From assembly GCF_000004075.3 (NCBI RefSeq), contig NC_026657.2:38736732-38800731 (forward strand): a stretch of DNA of 64,000 bases. Direction: 5' to 3'. The notes beneath the pieces are model-generated. The model was not told where the DNA came from, did not search any database, and worked only from the letters and a program-made list of their open reading frames with translations. Made by a program: the position numbers and the translations under genes. Below, piece after piece: positions 1 through 17,699 of this stretch (its first letter is position 1; every line of letters begins with the position of its first letter). Source of the DNA: Cucumis sativus (Eukaryota; Streptophyta; Magnoliopsida; Cucurbitales; Cucurbitaceae).

Positions 1-379
1 GAAAACTAAAATTAGTCGATAGTTACACTTACAAATTTCTTTAGATTTATAAACTTTGTCATTTGTAAACTATTAGCTGTAATTAATTTAAAATCACCTA
101 AATAGAACAACTTTCTCCAAAATCTTATCAAATTAATGAAAAAACTATCACATATTTTTTTTTTAAAAAAAATAGGTGAAAAATATAGAAGGTAAAATGA
201 AAGAAAATTATCATATTATGTTAATCGATGCATTTTAAGAAATTTTATATTATATAGTTTTTAAACAAAATAATTTAAGTGATACAAAGTCAAATATGAA
301 GTTTTTCTTTTTTTCCAAAAGAGATATGGTGAAAAATTGGTGAAGTTTTAAAAAGATGAAATAAAGTGTGACGGAGGTC

Positions 380-565
380 TTTTCCCGTTAAAACTTGTCC
401 ATTACTGCAACCATTACACGTAATCATTGTCGGTAGTACGACATCTCCGCTTCACACGTGTTTCGATCTACACCGTTGAATTTCCAAACGTGCTGTCATC
501 TTAGCCGCTGGTTTTGAATCCCTTTAGTCCGCCCCTTTATGTTTGAATAGAGCTCCGGACCGTTT
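380..565 (+). promoter_or_regulatory. MYB3R upstream region with three AACGG-core (MSA-like) sites
   Basis: Three CCGTT cores (reverse of AACGG) lie at 385-389, 473-477 and 560-564, just upstream of or at the start of the presumed 5' leader of the MYB3R gene. AACGG is the core of the mitosis-specific activator element bound by MYB3R proteins themselves, so autoregulation is possible. The flanking bases match the full MSA consensus only partly. Five-base cores also occur by chance, so this is suggestive only. Confidence 0.3.
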
Positions 566-753
566 AAATTATCGTTTCCAAATCCTAAGCCATTTCGCTT
601 TCGCTACCAGTTCCTCTCTCTGCTTTCCTTCATTCACTTCTTCTTCCGATCAAATTTCTACTCCGCGCAGATTCTCTAATGCGTTCTGTTTCGATCGCTG
701 CATCCAGTTTCATCTATTTATCTGCACTTCACCGCCGCTCGACGCCGACGCCG

Positions 754-1672
754 GTCAGTTCTTTAGGGTTTCTTTGGTTAATTTTGTTATCTTCCGTTTA
801 TTTTATGATCTTTTTGTCGATTTGATTGTTTTTCGCTTCGGATTGAAGTTTACTAGGCATTTCAGTTCAAGTTTGTGGATTCTTGAACATTTTTCTTTCC
901 TTCTATTTTGAGTGATTTACCTTGTGGACTCTATGAAATGTTCTCTATCTTATCCTCGTTGTGGTTTCGGTTTATTCACACTTAGGTAATTTGTTGTTTT
1001 CTGTTTCTGGAGTTCGATTTTGTAATGAATCATTTCTCTGATCTTTTTTTTTCAGTCTTTGCGGCGGTGGAAATTGAATTTTTGTTAGTCATTTCCGTTT
1101 TTTTCAGGTTTGGCTCCTGGCAGTCATTTCTGTTGTTTTTGAGGTTTGGAGTACGGTTAATAGGTTTGATGCTAGTATTGTGCACAACGTGCGTTTTAAT
1201 CAAGGATTGATAGCTTATTCCACTCCTAAAATTAGGTTTCAATTGTTATACCTCTCAGTTTGTTTTCATGATATGGATTTTGGACTTCTTGTTGTAGTAA
1301 TTAATTTTAAATGACGAGGCCTTTTTTCTCTCACGTAGAGTGAGTTTTGAGAATATCGATAGCATTCATTTTTCGCCTGGAGGAATATCTGATTTTATGC
1401 GTTTCACATCACTTATTGTAAAAACTGCCTAAAGAAACTTTGACCGAAGTTAGATCCACTATGTCTCACTGCTGATTTTCAACATCATTGATTCAAAGAC
1501 CATGTTGAGCTCAAATTTTATACAGCTTTGAAATACTAAGATTTAATTTACTGGAGCTGATGTTTTTTGGTTCGATTCTTGCCTTTGAATAATGATTATG
1601 CACATTTATACATTATAGATACGGCCGTATGTTTTGTATTTTTGTACTATTTCTTTGTTCTACTGCCTGCAG
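754..1672 (+). other. Probable 5'-UTR intron of the MYB3R gene
   Basis: A GC-rich leader ends in a donor at 754 (CCG|GTCAGT). A T-rich stretch runs to an acceptor CTGCAG ending at 1672. No coding frame that fits MYB3R lies in this interval, and the first in-frame start codon is at 1832. The transcript start and this intron are inferred from splice-site appearance alone. Confidence 0.4.
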
Positions 1673-1831
1673 ATATTCACTGGTTATTTTCCTTGGTTAG
1701 AAATTGTTGGATGAAATGGTAGATTTTTCCACATTGGAATAAAATAATGGTCTGGATAGCATTCTTTGGAACAAGCCATTGTCGGGTAGGAATTGGGATA
1801 TTATGCATTTGCCCCTCTATGTCAAGGAGTT

Positions 1832-4800
1832 ATGGAAGGTGATAAGACCATCTCAACACCTTCGGACAATCCTGAGGAGGCAGTTCGTGATCAGAGGATA
1901 CGTGCTCTCCATGGGTAATTTCATTCATCTAACTAAGCAGATCTCATGCTTTGCTTCATATTTCTTCTCATTCGCCTCATTCTGCAAGTTTTGGCCTCTG
2001 TATGCACTTTACTATATTGGTGTCTTGTAACTGTTGTTTTGCAAGTCTTCTAAACCAAATTTGCCACCATAACTCATATAAGAACTGTTTCAGTTGCAAT
2101 ATTCTTGAGTCCTGTTTCTATAAAACATTTTCCTTGGTTTCCTTTATTACTGGAGAGGCATACCAGTCACTAACTAGCTTGTTGTAATTCTGTCTTTAGC
2201 AACTTGTAATTTTACTTTCTTTTCATTTTTCCTTGTAAATGGTTGTATTTTGATGTCTTTTGGTTCAACATGATTTTTGTCCCATTTCTGTGGATTTGTG
2301 TTTGAAATTTGAATTGACTTTATGTCCTGTACTACACAGTTCCTATACTGTTGCTTGACATTCATATACCTTCCTTGCCCTATTACTTTGTCGGAAGGAA
2401 AAAACTAAGTTATCGCCTGAAGTTTGAACTCTATGTATGTTCTTTTGGGGGATGTTTAGGAGAACTAGTGGCCCAACAAGACGTTCAACAAAAGGACAAT
2501 GGACACCTGAAGAGGTAAGTTTATCATGTATCATACTGCAGTCTGTTAGATATTTCTTCTCATTGTTCTAGTTGGCTGCAGGACAGAATGGTGATGTTTT
2601 TTGTTTTTCTTTTTTGAGTGTGGGTGTGTGTGTGGGTGTGTGTGTGGGGGGGGGGGGGGGGGGGGGGGGGTGGGTAGAATGTTGTCTTCCTTATTTTTAC
2701 TTTGCTCACAATTTTGTTGTTCCAAAAGTTGTATGTTTGATGAGTAATCTGTTTTATACACATCCAGGATGAAATTTTGCGACAAGCAGTTGATCATTTC
2801 AAAGGCAAGAACTGGAAGAAAATAGGTACTATTGATGTGTTGGATACTATAGAGGCCAAGAATATATTTTATTGTACTGAAGATGTTCTCTTCTTGGGTC
2901 ATTTTTAACTTGTATGTAAAGTGTACCTACGGTATTTAGATGATTAGATAACCTAATTTATCGTGTAAAAGGAGGCCATATTTCACGATGAACAATATTT
3001 TGTATGGACTACTGTGTTACTGCATCACTGGTTCATTTGTTATTGGTTGTTTGTAGCTGGATATTTCAAGGATCGGACTGATGTACAATGTCTGCATAGG
3101 TGGCAAAAGGTTTTAAATCCCGAGCTTGTCAAAGGTCCATGGTCTAAAGAGGTGATCTGCTTGTGAAATTTTAGTAATTATAATTTAATAATCGTCCTAC
3201 TCTTTCGATGCTCTATATGTGGAATTCTACATGAACTTACCTGTTTGCTTGTGAATTGAATGTAGGAAGATGAGATTATCATAGACCTGGTGAACAAATA
3301 TGGACCAAAAAAGTGGTCCACAATTGCAACACATTTACCTGGACGTATTGGCAAGCAATGCCGAGAAAGGTAAGACAATTGAGTTACTTTCTTGCTTCTT
3401 CTTTATTTATTTATTTTTGACTTTTGATTCTCCTATTACTTTTATTATCTCTTTGGTTAACCCCATCTGTTGAATATTTATTTTCTGGATTCAATTATGA
3501 TTGGTGGTGCCATCAAGTTGAACTTATCATGCGTCCCTACTTGATGTTCAATTAAATTTTCAGCTGTCCTCAGATTCTTTTACATAAACTGCTTTCTTTT
3601 TTAAAGGTGGCACAACCACCTCAATCCTAATATAAACAAAGAAGCATGGACCCAAGAGGAGGAGTTAGCTTTAATTCGTGCTCATCAAATTTATGGCAAC
3701 AGATGGGCAGAACTAACAAAGTTCTTACCTGGAAGGTGTGTCCCATATTTATATCTTAAAGTTGAAGGCATTATGTGGGGTTGTCCTATATGTGCATAAT
3801 TTTGTTCCTATAAATCTTTTCAGATTAAAATTGTTGAATTTCTTTTCATTGCAGCTTTATTCTCTACAACTGCATTTCTTTCCATTTTTAATTGGAAAAT
3901 TCACTTGATTCTGAAAAATGTTGTATTTGTGCTTTTATAATCAACAGGACAGACAATGCCATAAAAAACCATTGGAACAGTTCTGTCAAAAAGAAATTGG
4001 ACTCTTACTTTGCCTCAGGCTTGCTCTCACAATTTCAAGATCCAGTTCCCGCTGGACAACCAAACAAACTCCCAGTTTCATCTTCAAAGGTGCTTGGTAG
4101 TGGAAATGACAGTGGCTTGAAGGGAATGGATACAGAGGAGATTTCAGAGTGCAGTCAAGATGCAACAGTTTCTGATAGCTTGATGATCGATTCAGCATGT
4201 GCCACCCTGAATATAAGAAAAGAATTTCAGTTAACCGAGGATTTGGGATTGGGAAAGGAGCAAAGTGCCAGCCCAATATCCAATTCGGAACCATACTACC
4301 GTCCTTCCATGGAAGTAAGCACTTGTCCAATTGCCGAGTTTGCTCAAGAAATGGGTCACTCATCACATTCGCAGCAAAATCTCTCGAATGATTGTAGAAC
4401 AACATCAAATAGGGAGCACCAGTGTGATTTGAATCAGTTTCCTAACATCTCTTCATTACAGGTGGCCAAAGAAGCATCACAGTTTCAATCAATGGGTCAT
4501 GGGATGGGTGAAAGTCATGGAGTTGGTGATTCTGCTCAAACTTCTTCGATGATAAAAGAAGCTGTGGCTTCTGCCCAAGCAGAGTGCATGTTTATATCTG
4601 ATGATGAGTGTTGCAGGGTCCTATTCTCAGATACAAAAAGTGATAGAGGCCATCTGACTAGTAATCTTAAAGGACCCTGTGTATCTGAAATGTGTGATTA
4701 CGTAGTACCAGTTCACTCCTTGGGAACTCCAAAAGTGGAAAATAACCATACTTTGACTCCACAGATATATAATCATCCGTCAGGAACTGATGTGCAGGAG

Positions 4801-7066
4801 AAAAATTCCTTTGGTCAATCTGGCATGCTGATTCCATCTATGGTTTCTGTCAATGGTGACGTGATTTTATTAGGCGGTACTGGATCCAACCTCTTTGTAG
4901 GAGCCGTAGAGCACGGATGTGTAACTAGCCAGCAAAATAGGTTTGTTTATAAAGATGGAACATCCAAGCCTTCCTATTTTGATGTTGCAGATAACCCAGA
5001 AATGCAAGAACAGCCTGGCGGATCAGAAGACCTGCCAAAAGCAATTTGTGAGGATACATTTGCAACAGCAGCAGCGGAAGCAGATGGTACAGGTACATGC
5101 ACTCGTTTGGACGAAACAGCGAAACAAAATGATAAACATCTAGACTCGAGAGCTCTTTGTTACGAGCCTCCTCGTTTTCCAAGTTTAGATGTTCCTTTTT
5201 TCAGCTGTGATCTCATACAGTCAGGAAGTGAAATGCAGGAGTACAGCCCACTCGGTATCCGTCAGTTGATGATGTCTTCTCTAAACTCTGTTACTCCATT
5301 CAGATTATGGGATTCACCATCTCGTGATACTAGTCCAGATGCCGTACTGAAAAGCGCTGCCAAAACTTTTACCAGTACTCCATCTATTTTGAAGAAACGA
5401 CACCGTGATTTAATGTCTCCTCTTTCTGAAAGAAGAACCGACAAAAAGCTTGAAACCGATGTGACATCCAGTTTGACCGAAAACTTTTCACGCTTGGATG
5501 TTGTGTTCAATGATGGGTCTGATAAAGCTTCTATATTATCTCCATCTAACCTAAAGAAAAGTATTGAAGATTCTGCTGATAATAAAGAAAATATGTATTG
5601 TACCTTTGAAGATAGTAATGAATCTCAAGACATCATGATTTCAGAGAATGGTTTTCCAAAACGTTGTTCCCAAGACTATACAAAACAAGGGACTGCTGAT
5701 ACCGAGATGATAAGCGTTCGATCCACATCTGAAATTGTTAGTCACTTTCAACCAACTTTTTGGTAGATGATTGATTTTTGTTATCATTGAAGAATTACCA
5801 AGCTATTTTTATTGTATTGAAGAATCAAGTTTACTGGGTATCCAACATTCAACGTGTATTTCTTTTACGACGAACACAATCTGATAGTTAATTTCACCTT
5901 TGAAAGGTACCTCCTGGAGTCTTGGCTGAACATGATGCCAATGACTTGCTACTCCATTCTGTTGATCAAAAAGCTCTCAATTCAAGTACAAGAATTAAGA
6001 AACGACACTGTCTGAGCAAATCGGAAGATGCATCAAATGCTGACAATGTAAAGCAGATAGATTCTACTCGACCACAGACTACAGCCACCGGAATTGCTTC
6101 ATTGTGAGATTCATCTTCCTCTCTGTTTAATGCATTATTCCTTTCATGTTTACATTTATGGAGTTCCAGTGTTGTGTTCTGCTTTCTTTTTTAACTTTTA
6201 TGAACTCTAATGGACATCGTGTTATGGCTTTTAGACCTGGAGCTGGTGAAACTCCATTCAAGAGAAGTATCGAATCCCCATCAGCATGGATGTCTCCTTG
6301 GTTTTTCAATTCTTTCCTACCTGGCCCGAGGATCGATACTGAAATATCGATCGAGGTAGTACTTAGTTAGATTGTTTGGAATGGGAAAGAAGTATTCATT
6401 AAACGATGGTTTGATCAAATTGTTGTATTTTTGTTGAATAGGACATTGGGTATTTTTCGAGCCCGAAGGAAAGAAGCCTTGATGCAATTGGGTTAATGAA
6501 ACAAGTAAGCGAGAGAACGGCAGCTGCATGTGCCAATGCCCATGAAGTGTTGGGAAATGAAACTCCAGACACACTTCTGAAGGGAACGCGTATGAAACAT
6601 CTCCATTGTGATGAAGCTGTTCTGGTAATCATTCTTTCCAAACACCTTCATCATTCTCTTTTCTTTTTGGCAAAAAGGTTCTTTCTCTAAAAAAATTTAC
6701 CTTTTCAAAGTGAAATATATTCCAAATGCTACGTTTTGATACATATCAAGTTTTCAAGCAAAAGAGACTTTGTTATTATTTTTTTAATGGAAAAAATAAA
6801 TCATGATAGCCGATGATATTTAAACTTCTTTTTTTTAAAAAAAAAACTTTTTAGATAAAAATATTTACAAATAGCAAATATATTACAATCTGGGTCGATT
6901 TAGTTTTAAAACATTTAATTTGATCCGAGTAATAAGAGAGAAAGATTTGAGTTGTGGTTTTGGGTAATATTGTAAAGTTGTACGATTTGACTTTCAGGCA
7001 GAGTGTAGGGTATTGGACTTCAGCGAATGTGGCTCTCCAGGAAAAGTAGGGACAATGGGTGCGTGA
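1832..7066 (+). CDS. MYB3R: R1R2R3 MYB transcription factor (MYB3R1/MYB3R4 type)
   Basis: Nuclear transcription factor with three MYB repeats; the family binds MSA elements and controls G2/M genes. Coding exons: 1832-1914, 2460-2514, 2768-2825, 3057-3151, 3266-3369, 3607-3735, 3948-5736, 5907-6103, 6235-6355, 6442-6624, 6998-7066; total 960 aa, close to Arabidopsis MYB3R4 (961 as I recall). R1 spans about residues 38-88 (tryptophans in GQWTPEE, NWKKI, RWQKV), R2 about 91-140 (GPWSKEEDE, KKWSTIA, RERWHN), R3 about 142-190 (EAWTQEEE, NRWAEL, IKNHWNS). The large exon 7 encodes an acidic, Ser/Thr-Pro-rich regulatory region. The C-terminal block with ETPFKRSIESPSAWMSPWF is typical of plant MYB3Rs. 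The start is the first ATG in frame; an in-frame stop lies at 1787-1789. Length suggests the activator-type MYB3R1/4 group, but activator versus repressor cannot be read from sequence alone. Confidence 0.93.
2618..2674. repeat. GT microsatellite followed by a 25-base G homopolymer
   Basis: Located in the second coding-region intron of the MYB3R gene. Imperfect GT/GGGT units run into an unbroken run of G at 2646-2670. The length of such a run is usually uncertain in assemblies. Confidence 0.9.
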
Positions 7067-7473
7067 AAACAACAACAGTAGAGACCACCCGTCCCCTTTT
7101 CTATCTTCTCAACGGCTGCACATAACAAATCTATCTGCCTTCAACTTCCTTGACGTAATGTGTGTTCATTCGTCCCCCTAGAAGAAAAAAGAGAAGGGAA
7201 AAAAACAGGGAAGAAATTGTAATTGTACGTGATTCTCTAGATTATCATCGGTCTGACCTAAACTTCAAAACTTTGAATATAAATGAAAAATCAAAGAGCC
7301 TTTTTCTCAAAGGGCAAATGAGCACCGATAATTTCTTCAAATGAAATGTTAAAAGAGACAAGTTTTTGCCAACAAGATGACAACAAATTGCTTCCAGTAT
7401 GGTGAGCAACAATGATTATTTAATAATATGGTAAGAGAACTAAAGCAAGACTATAGAAGTGGGGGAACAAAAA
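7067..7473. other. Convergent 3' ends of MYB3R (+) and aspartate aminotransferase (-)
   Basis: Only about 400 bases separate the two stop codons. The stretch must hold both 3' UTRs. No further coding frame is supported. Confidence 0.6.
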
Positions 7474-12900
<5,427 letters not shown>

Positions 12901-13445
12901 GAATTTCCTTTTTACTTTTCTACTCTTTTTTTACTCTTCTTTTTCCTTTCAACTTGTGATGCGGTCTTTTTTGACAGTCCGATTTCTCAATTTATACTTT
13001 CCCGAAGACGAAGCTTTTGCTATAAAGCCTTCACATCAATGTGTTTCGGATTATTACAACCGAAAAAGAAAAATGTATCTAATACTCAAAAATAATTTTA
13101 AAAAAAATTCAATTAAAAACTTAATCTTTTAGATAATATTGTAATTTTGTGTTTAATAAAATATTAAATAAGTCAATTAACGAGTTAATACAAAATTAAA
13201 AGAACACAAATCGCCACAGGGTCGAAAGTTTAATTATTAATGACGTAGTTAAGTTTAATTATTGAAGTGAGGTGGCGTGGCGTGGAGAAAAGAGCGGTAA
13301 TGTTTGGCACGTACTACGAGGGAGAAAGAGAGGGCCATACGGCTAATGGTTTGGCACGTGACATTCAGGTGGTATAAGGGATTAGGATTGTTTTTCCATT
13401 GGCACGTTTCTCGAGCATTCTCCCACGTGGCTCACGACACGGTCG
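12901..13445 (-). promoter_or_regulatory. Upstream region of the ASP3-like gene with a cluster of ACGT elements
   Basis: Two perfect G-boxes CACGTG occur at 13355-13360 (in GGCACGTGAC) and 13424-13429 (in CCCACGTGGC). Further CACGT cores are at 13308-13312 and near 13403. G-boxes are bound by bZIP and bHLH factors (HY5, PIF, ABF families), so light or ABA control is plausible. The distance to the start codon is about 450-530 bases; which sites are used is unknown. Confidence 0.5.
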
Positions 13446-16400
13446 CCTCCGATGCTTCCGCATAATTTATCGTTGAAGAGTTTTCTTTCTCTTACTCCTA
13501 AATCCTTACCATCAAATTTTAGATCATAAATTTTGTAAGATAGCATCTCACACTAATCATTTAAATTATTTAATATATTATAATTTAACACTTCAAAATT
13601 AATATTAAAATATAAAAGTTGATGATATAAAGAGGTACATGAGTTTGGAGAGGGTAGAAAATGATTTTGCTACTAAGCTAATGGTTAGTATTGATATTGT
13701 TTTATATATATAAAAGAATATCGAGGGTTTGAGTCTATTTAGTTTATGTGTTTTGGTCTAAGTTGAATTTTGACTCAAGATATTTATATAACTTTGATTT
13801 TAAAAATTTTGAAAAATTCTATTTTGTATAGTTCTCGGGAATAATTTTATCTTTTCATACTTATTTGTTAAGTAATTTATTGATGTTAAAGAACATTAAT
13901 ATCACAAATAAACACATTTTTTTGTTTTGATATTTTGTTGATATCAAGGAACCATTAACATCACGAAAGTATGTTGAAGGGTATTGGAGATAGAAAATAT
14001 AATCGAAGTCACCAAAGTCCCAAAGCTCGATAGGTAAGAGAATGGTTATAGGTGTATAAGTGAAACACAATCATCTTCGTTGGCGTTGAGACTTTTAGTG
14101 AAACTAAAAGCAAAACTATGAGTCACAGTATGCATGACCAAAAGTGGGTTATATCACATCGTCGTAGAAATGTTTGGAAGATTGCTGTCCTAAAAAAATA
14201 GAATACTATATGATGCCCGATACTTTTGTTGGTTGGCATTATGATTACATGTACTAATAATAAAAAAGTTTTTTTTTTAAAAAAATTAATTGTAAATTAC
14301 ATTGAATTACATTGTTTTTAAATATAAAAAAAAATGACACGAATAAACAGACTATTACGTGAATCACGATTTTTTTTTTATGTTAAGTTATAGATAACGG
14401 TGACACATTTGAAGTGTTAATATAAGGATATTAATGACAGTATGTTGGTGTCATCTAAGTTTATTTAACGACATTTTTTTAAAGTATTGTTAAATAGTGA
14501 TAGGGACTTTGATTGCACAAAAACTGAATCATTCAAACTTTTCATGACACAAATTTTACATCGTTAAAGCTCATTTTTCTAGTACAACTATTTAACTAAT
14601 TGGGTATCAAACTGAGCCTAAATTTGTTAACTCGGTTCAATAATTATCTAACCTTCCTCCATTAATATAGTAGAAGGTGCCTATTGACTTTTCTAAAATC
14701 GGTAGATATGTGAGCTTACCCGCATTTATTGAATTTAATACAACGTGATACGTTTGAAATACGAATAAAATAACAACATTTTAAAATAATTTATAAGTTT
14801 CTTACTCTATCCAATATGAAATTTGGAAATAATTAAACTTTCCACTTTAATAAATGAAAAACAACAATTAATTCACTATAATTATTATTTTTCATGGGAA
14901 CTAAACGATCCTTATAGTCCAATATTTTGAATTTTACATTTTCAATAATACAATTTAGATTTAGTTACTAAAAATTAATTTCCACCCAAATTGATTACAT
15001 AACAACAATAATTTAATTAAATAGATATGTAAACATGTTTTTAAAATTTATAGTAAAAATAGGTATAGATGATGGACTAATAGTTTTTTAAATAATAACA
15101 AGAAATTAGTCTTAAAAACAAAAAAAATATATATAAAGTTTATTAAAAATAGAATGAATAAAATTGAATAAATTATAAAGTATATAAATAAAAGTAATAT
15201 TTAACTCCATATGTGTTTATTAATTCTTAGATCAATGCTTTTGAGGCGTTTGGAGCAAGGAGTTGGTTATTGTAATTTGTGTTTAAAGTGTAGATTATTT
15301 TATTTTTTATTTTAATAACATGTGTTTGATATGAAAATTATTTTAGTTTGAAAAAAATAGTAAATACGAGTAACAAATAACAAATAATAATTTTTTTAAT
15401 AAATAGTAAATATAATGATAAATAGGAGCATTTAAGAGATTATAAAATAGTTTAGTGGTAAGGAAAGTTATAGTTTTAGAATAGTCTTTACCCTAAAAAT
15501 ATATTTCAAAGCATTGGGATTGGGATTACATTGACATCAAATTTGTTATATTTGAGGATAGTGTTTCCGTCCACGCCAAGGAATATTACAACATTAGTTT
15601 TCAACCTTCACGTCTATATCCCTAATTAGTTTCATAAATCAATTTCAAAGGTCTATCCACACACCCCTCTTTATTTGTACATAATTTTCAACCATCACAA
15701 CCATCTTTATTATAAAGCCAACACATTAATAAAGAAATTTTTGTATTTGATCGAATGAATTTTGTCTTGACTTTCAAAGACTTAGATATTTGGATTTCGA
15801 AGTTTGTCACTGTAGTTGCGGTATAGTTATTATAGTTTGTAGGTTAAAGTAGCGTGTGTTTAGAGTTTATAACATTAGTTTATTATGGATAAAAAATAGT
15901 AAATGCGAAATGAAAAAGAGAGAGGATGAGAAAGAAGAATAGAAATTTTAAATATATTACTTTACTTAATTGTAAGTTATAATAGTTGTAAACACCCTTA
16001 CAACTATAATAATTAAAGGCTCAAACATAGAGTGAGTTATAATAGTTCACTTCACCTAATTGAAATTAAGTTGTTTTTTTCTTCTAAACTTCTATTTGCT
16101 TTGTTAGAACGAGAAATTACCCAAAATGACCAACCTAACATGGAAATCACCACTCTCGCTACTTCTACTCCATGCTTGATCTATTTTCTTGCTCCTCTTT
16201 CAAATTTTATTTTCGTGAAATTATCGAGTGATATACTTACTTTCTCAATTAACGTTGGAAATGAAATGAAAAAAAAAAAAAAGAAGGGAGAGCGAAACGA
16301 GAAGGAAAAGGAAAAATAAAAACCTCCTCTAATTACATGGAGGGAAAGAAAGAAAAATGACTAAGGGATCAAAGAAACACATAAAAAGGATGGAGAAGAG

Positions 16401-17169
16401 GTTAGTGAAGAAAATCAAAAGTGTTATTAGACAAACATTTAGATCATGAGAGCAATTTGAGAGGATGCATTTTTTCCATTCTCAACGTTCTAGTTCGTCA
16501 ATCTCAATTACTCACTTATTAAAAGATCTTCATATATGACAATTATTTTAAATTTAAACGAATATATATGTTTCTTACTTCCTAAAAAAAAAATTCAATT
16601 ATTTCTTAGCCATCAACAAAAATGGCTTGCTAATTCAGCATGCTTTAAGTGACTTGAAAACAACATTAAAATATATATTTATAAAGATTAATTTATAAGT
16701 CTAAAGAATAAAATTTTAGAAGTAAAATGAAAAAACTAAAATTAAACCAATTATTTATATTTTAAATTCTTCAAAAAGAAAAAATAATTATATTTTAACC
16801 TTTTTTTAAAAAAAAAATTAGTTGGTCACGTATTGCCACCACTTGTACAAAGCAGTACTGTACACTACGCCGTACACAATTAGTCTCATTGGATAAATTC
16901 TAAACCTGCAAAAAGATTTCCAACAAACAAAGATTAGAAAAAAAAAAAATATATATATATATATTTTTTTTTTTCTCTTCAATTTTTAACGAAGTCTTAT
17001 AATAGTTTGTAATTTTAGTTAAAATTTTACCCAGATTAGAAAATATATATTATAAATTTTCCAGTTAAAAATTAAATAAAAAAATATTTAGGTGTAGCCT
17101 TAGGAAATTTGTAATACTTTGGTAGTCCAGTAGACTTAAACGTTACCATATATATAATTATGTAGTAAA
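13446..17169. other. Gene-poor AT-rich intergenic DNA
   Basis: No open frame with protein-like composition was found. The stretch holds poly-A/T runs, a possible CACTA remnant (14390-14588), and AT-rich segments around 15235-15330 and 15990-16050 that look like related copies of a dispersed repeat (AGCAAGGAGTTGGTTATTG-like and ATAGAGTGAGTTATAATAG-like, same orientation). Confidence 0.6.
14390..14588. mobile_element. Possible degenerate CACTA-type transposon end
   Basis: Read on the minus strand from about 14588, the sequence begins with a GTACTAGAAAAATGAGC-type end followed by CTTTAACGATG. This resembles the CACTACAAGAAAAAT termini and TTTAACGACG subterminal repeats common in plant CACTA elements. 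Further TAACGACA- and GTTAAATA-like pieces follow. No matching second terminus or 3-bp duplication was identified. Confidence 0.25.
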
Positions 17170-17215
17170 TTAGTTGGAGGGCGAGTTTTTGCTAATTCTG
17201 CGCACAAATTTTTCA

Positions 17216-17524
17216 TCAATCAAAGAAGAAAAAAGTAACACGGAGAGAAGAGAAGAAATTAAAGGTATATATAACCGACCTTTGAAGGTGAGATCCAGTG
17301 GCGTTCCTATACGATTCCCTTTCCTCTTCGGTGACCGGAGAAGTCCACCGGGAGAAATCTCGGCCAAAGAAACACCAATCGGGTAAGAGAACGCCGGCGA
17401 TGGCGAAAACGCCGACGAAATAAGTTACGGCCATTTTCTTGAAGGAATAGGTGGAGATTCCGACGAGGAGGACGGCGAGGGCCAAAATTACGAGAGAGGA
17501 GTTGAGTGCGGCGTCGTTGGCCAT
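17216..17524 (-). CDS. Small two-helix membrane protein, DTM1/signal-peptidase-complex-like
   Basis: Short single-frame protein of 102 aa beginning MANDAALNSSLVILALAV, in a good start context (CCATGG). It has two hydrophobic segments (about residues 9-27 and 32-48) separated by a basic turn (SFKKM), then LLPDWCFFGRDFSRW and an EEER-rich hydrophilic part. This arrangement matches what I remember of plant DTM1, an ER membrane protein similar to the small SPC12 subunit of signal peptidase. The C-terminus is uncertain. The open frame ends at 17216 with a hydrophobic tail, but an intron 17279-17198 (GT...GCGCAG) would instead give a 90-aa protein ending at 17170. Family assignment is from memory of a short protein and is moderate. 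Confidence 0.6.
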   Translation of the reverse strand: MANDAALNSSLVILALAVLLVGISTYSFKKMAVTYFVGVFAIAGVLLPDWCFFGRDFSRWTSPVTEEERESYRNATGSHLQRSVIYTFNFFSSLRVTFFFFD

Positions 17525-17616
17525 GGATCTAGATTAGAAATTGGATAAAGAAAATGAGAGAATGATGGAAGAAGCGATGGGCATTGCAGATTAGAGAGCG
17601 TGTAGGCCATGGTCTA

Positions 17617-17624
17617 GGGTTTTG
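17617..17624 (-). promoter_or_regulatory. Telo-box upstream of the DTM1-like gene
   Basis: TAGGGTTT on the plus strand (AAACCCTA on the minus strand), about 95 bases upstream of the start codon. Telo-boxes are common in promoters and leaders of growth- and translation-linked plant genes. Confidence 0.4.
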
Positions 17625-17699
17625 CCGCTTAGCTAATTATTGTTGCATTTATTTGATAGCTTCTTTCTTGATTGTTTCTTCTCGGGTTCAACTGTGTAA

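Noticed and set aside
1568..1579. GGTTCGATTC resembling a tRNA B-box
   Set aside because: No A-box at the right distance and no cloverleaf could be drawn around it.
2546..2902. Pro/His-rich minus-strand frames opposite the MYB3R intron
   Set aside because: They arise from translating the GT/poly-G repeat and overlap a true exon on the plus strand.
3986..4408. 140-codon minus-strand frame inside MYB3R exon 7
   Set aside because: Antisense shadow of a confidently assigned exon; no family motif or splice support.
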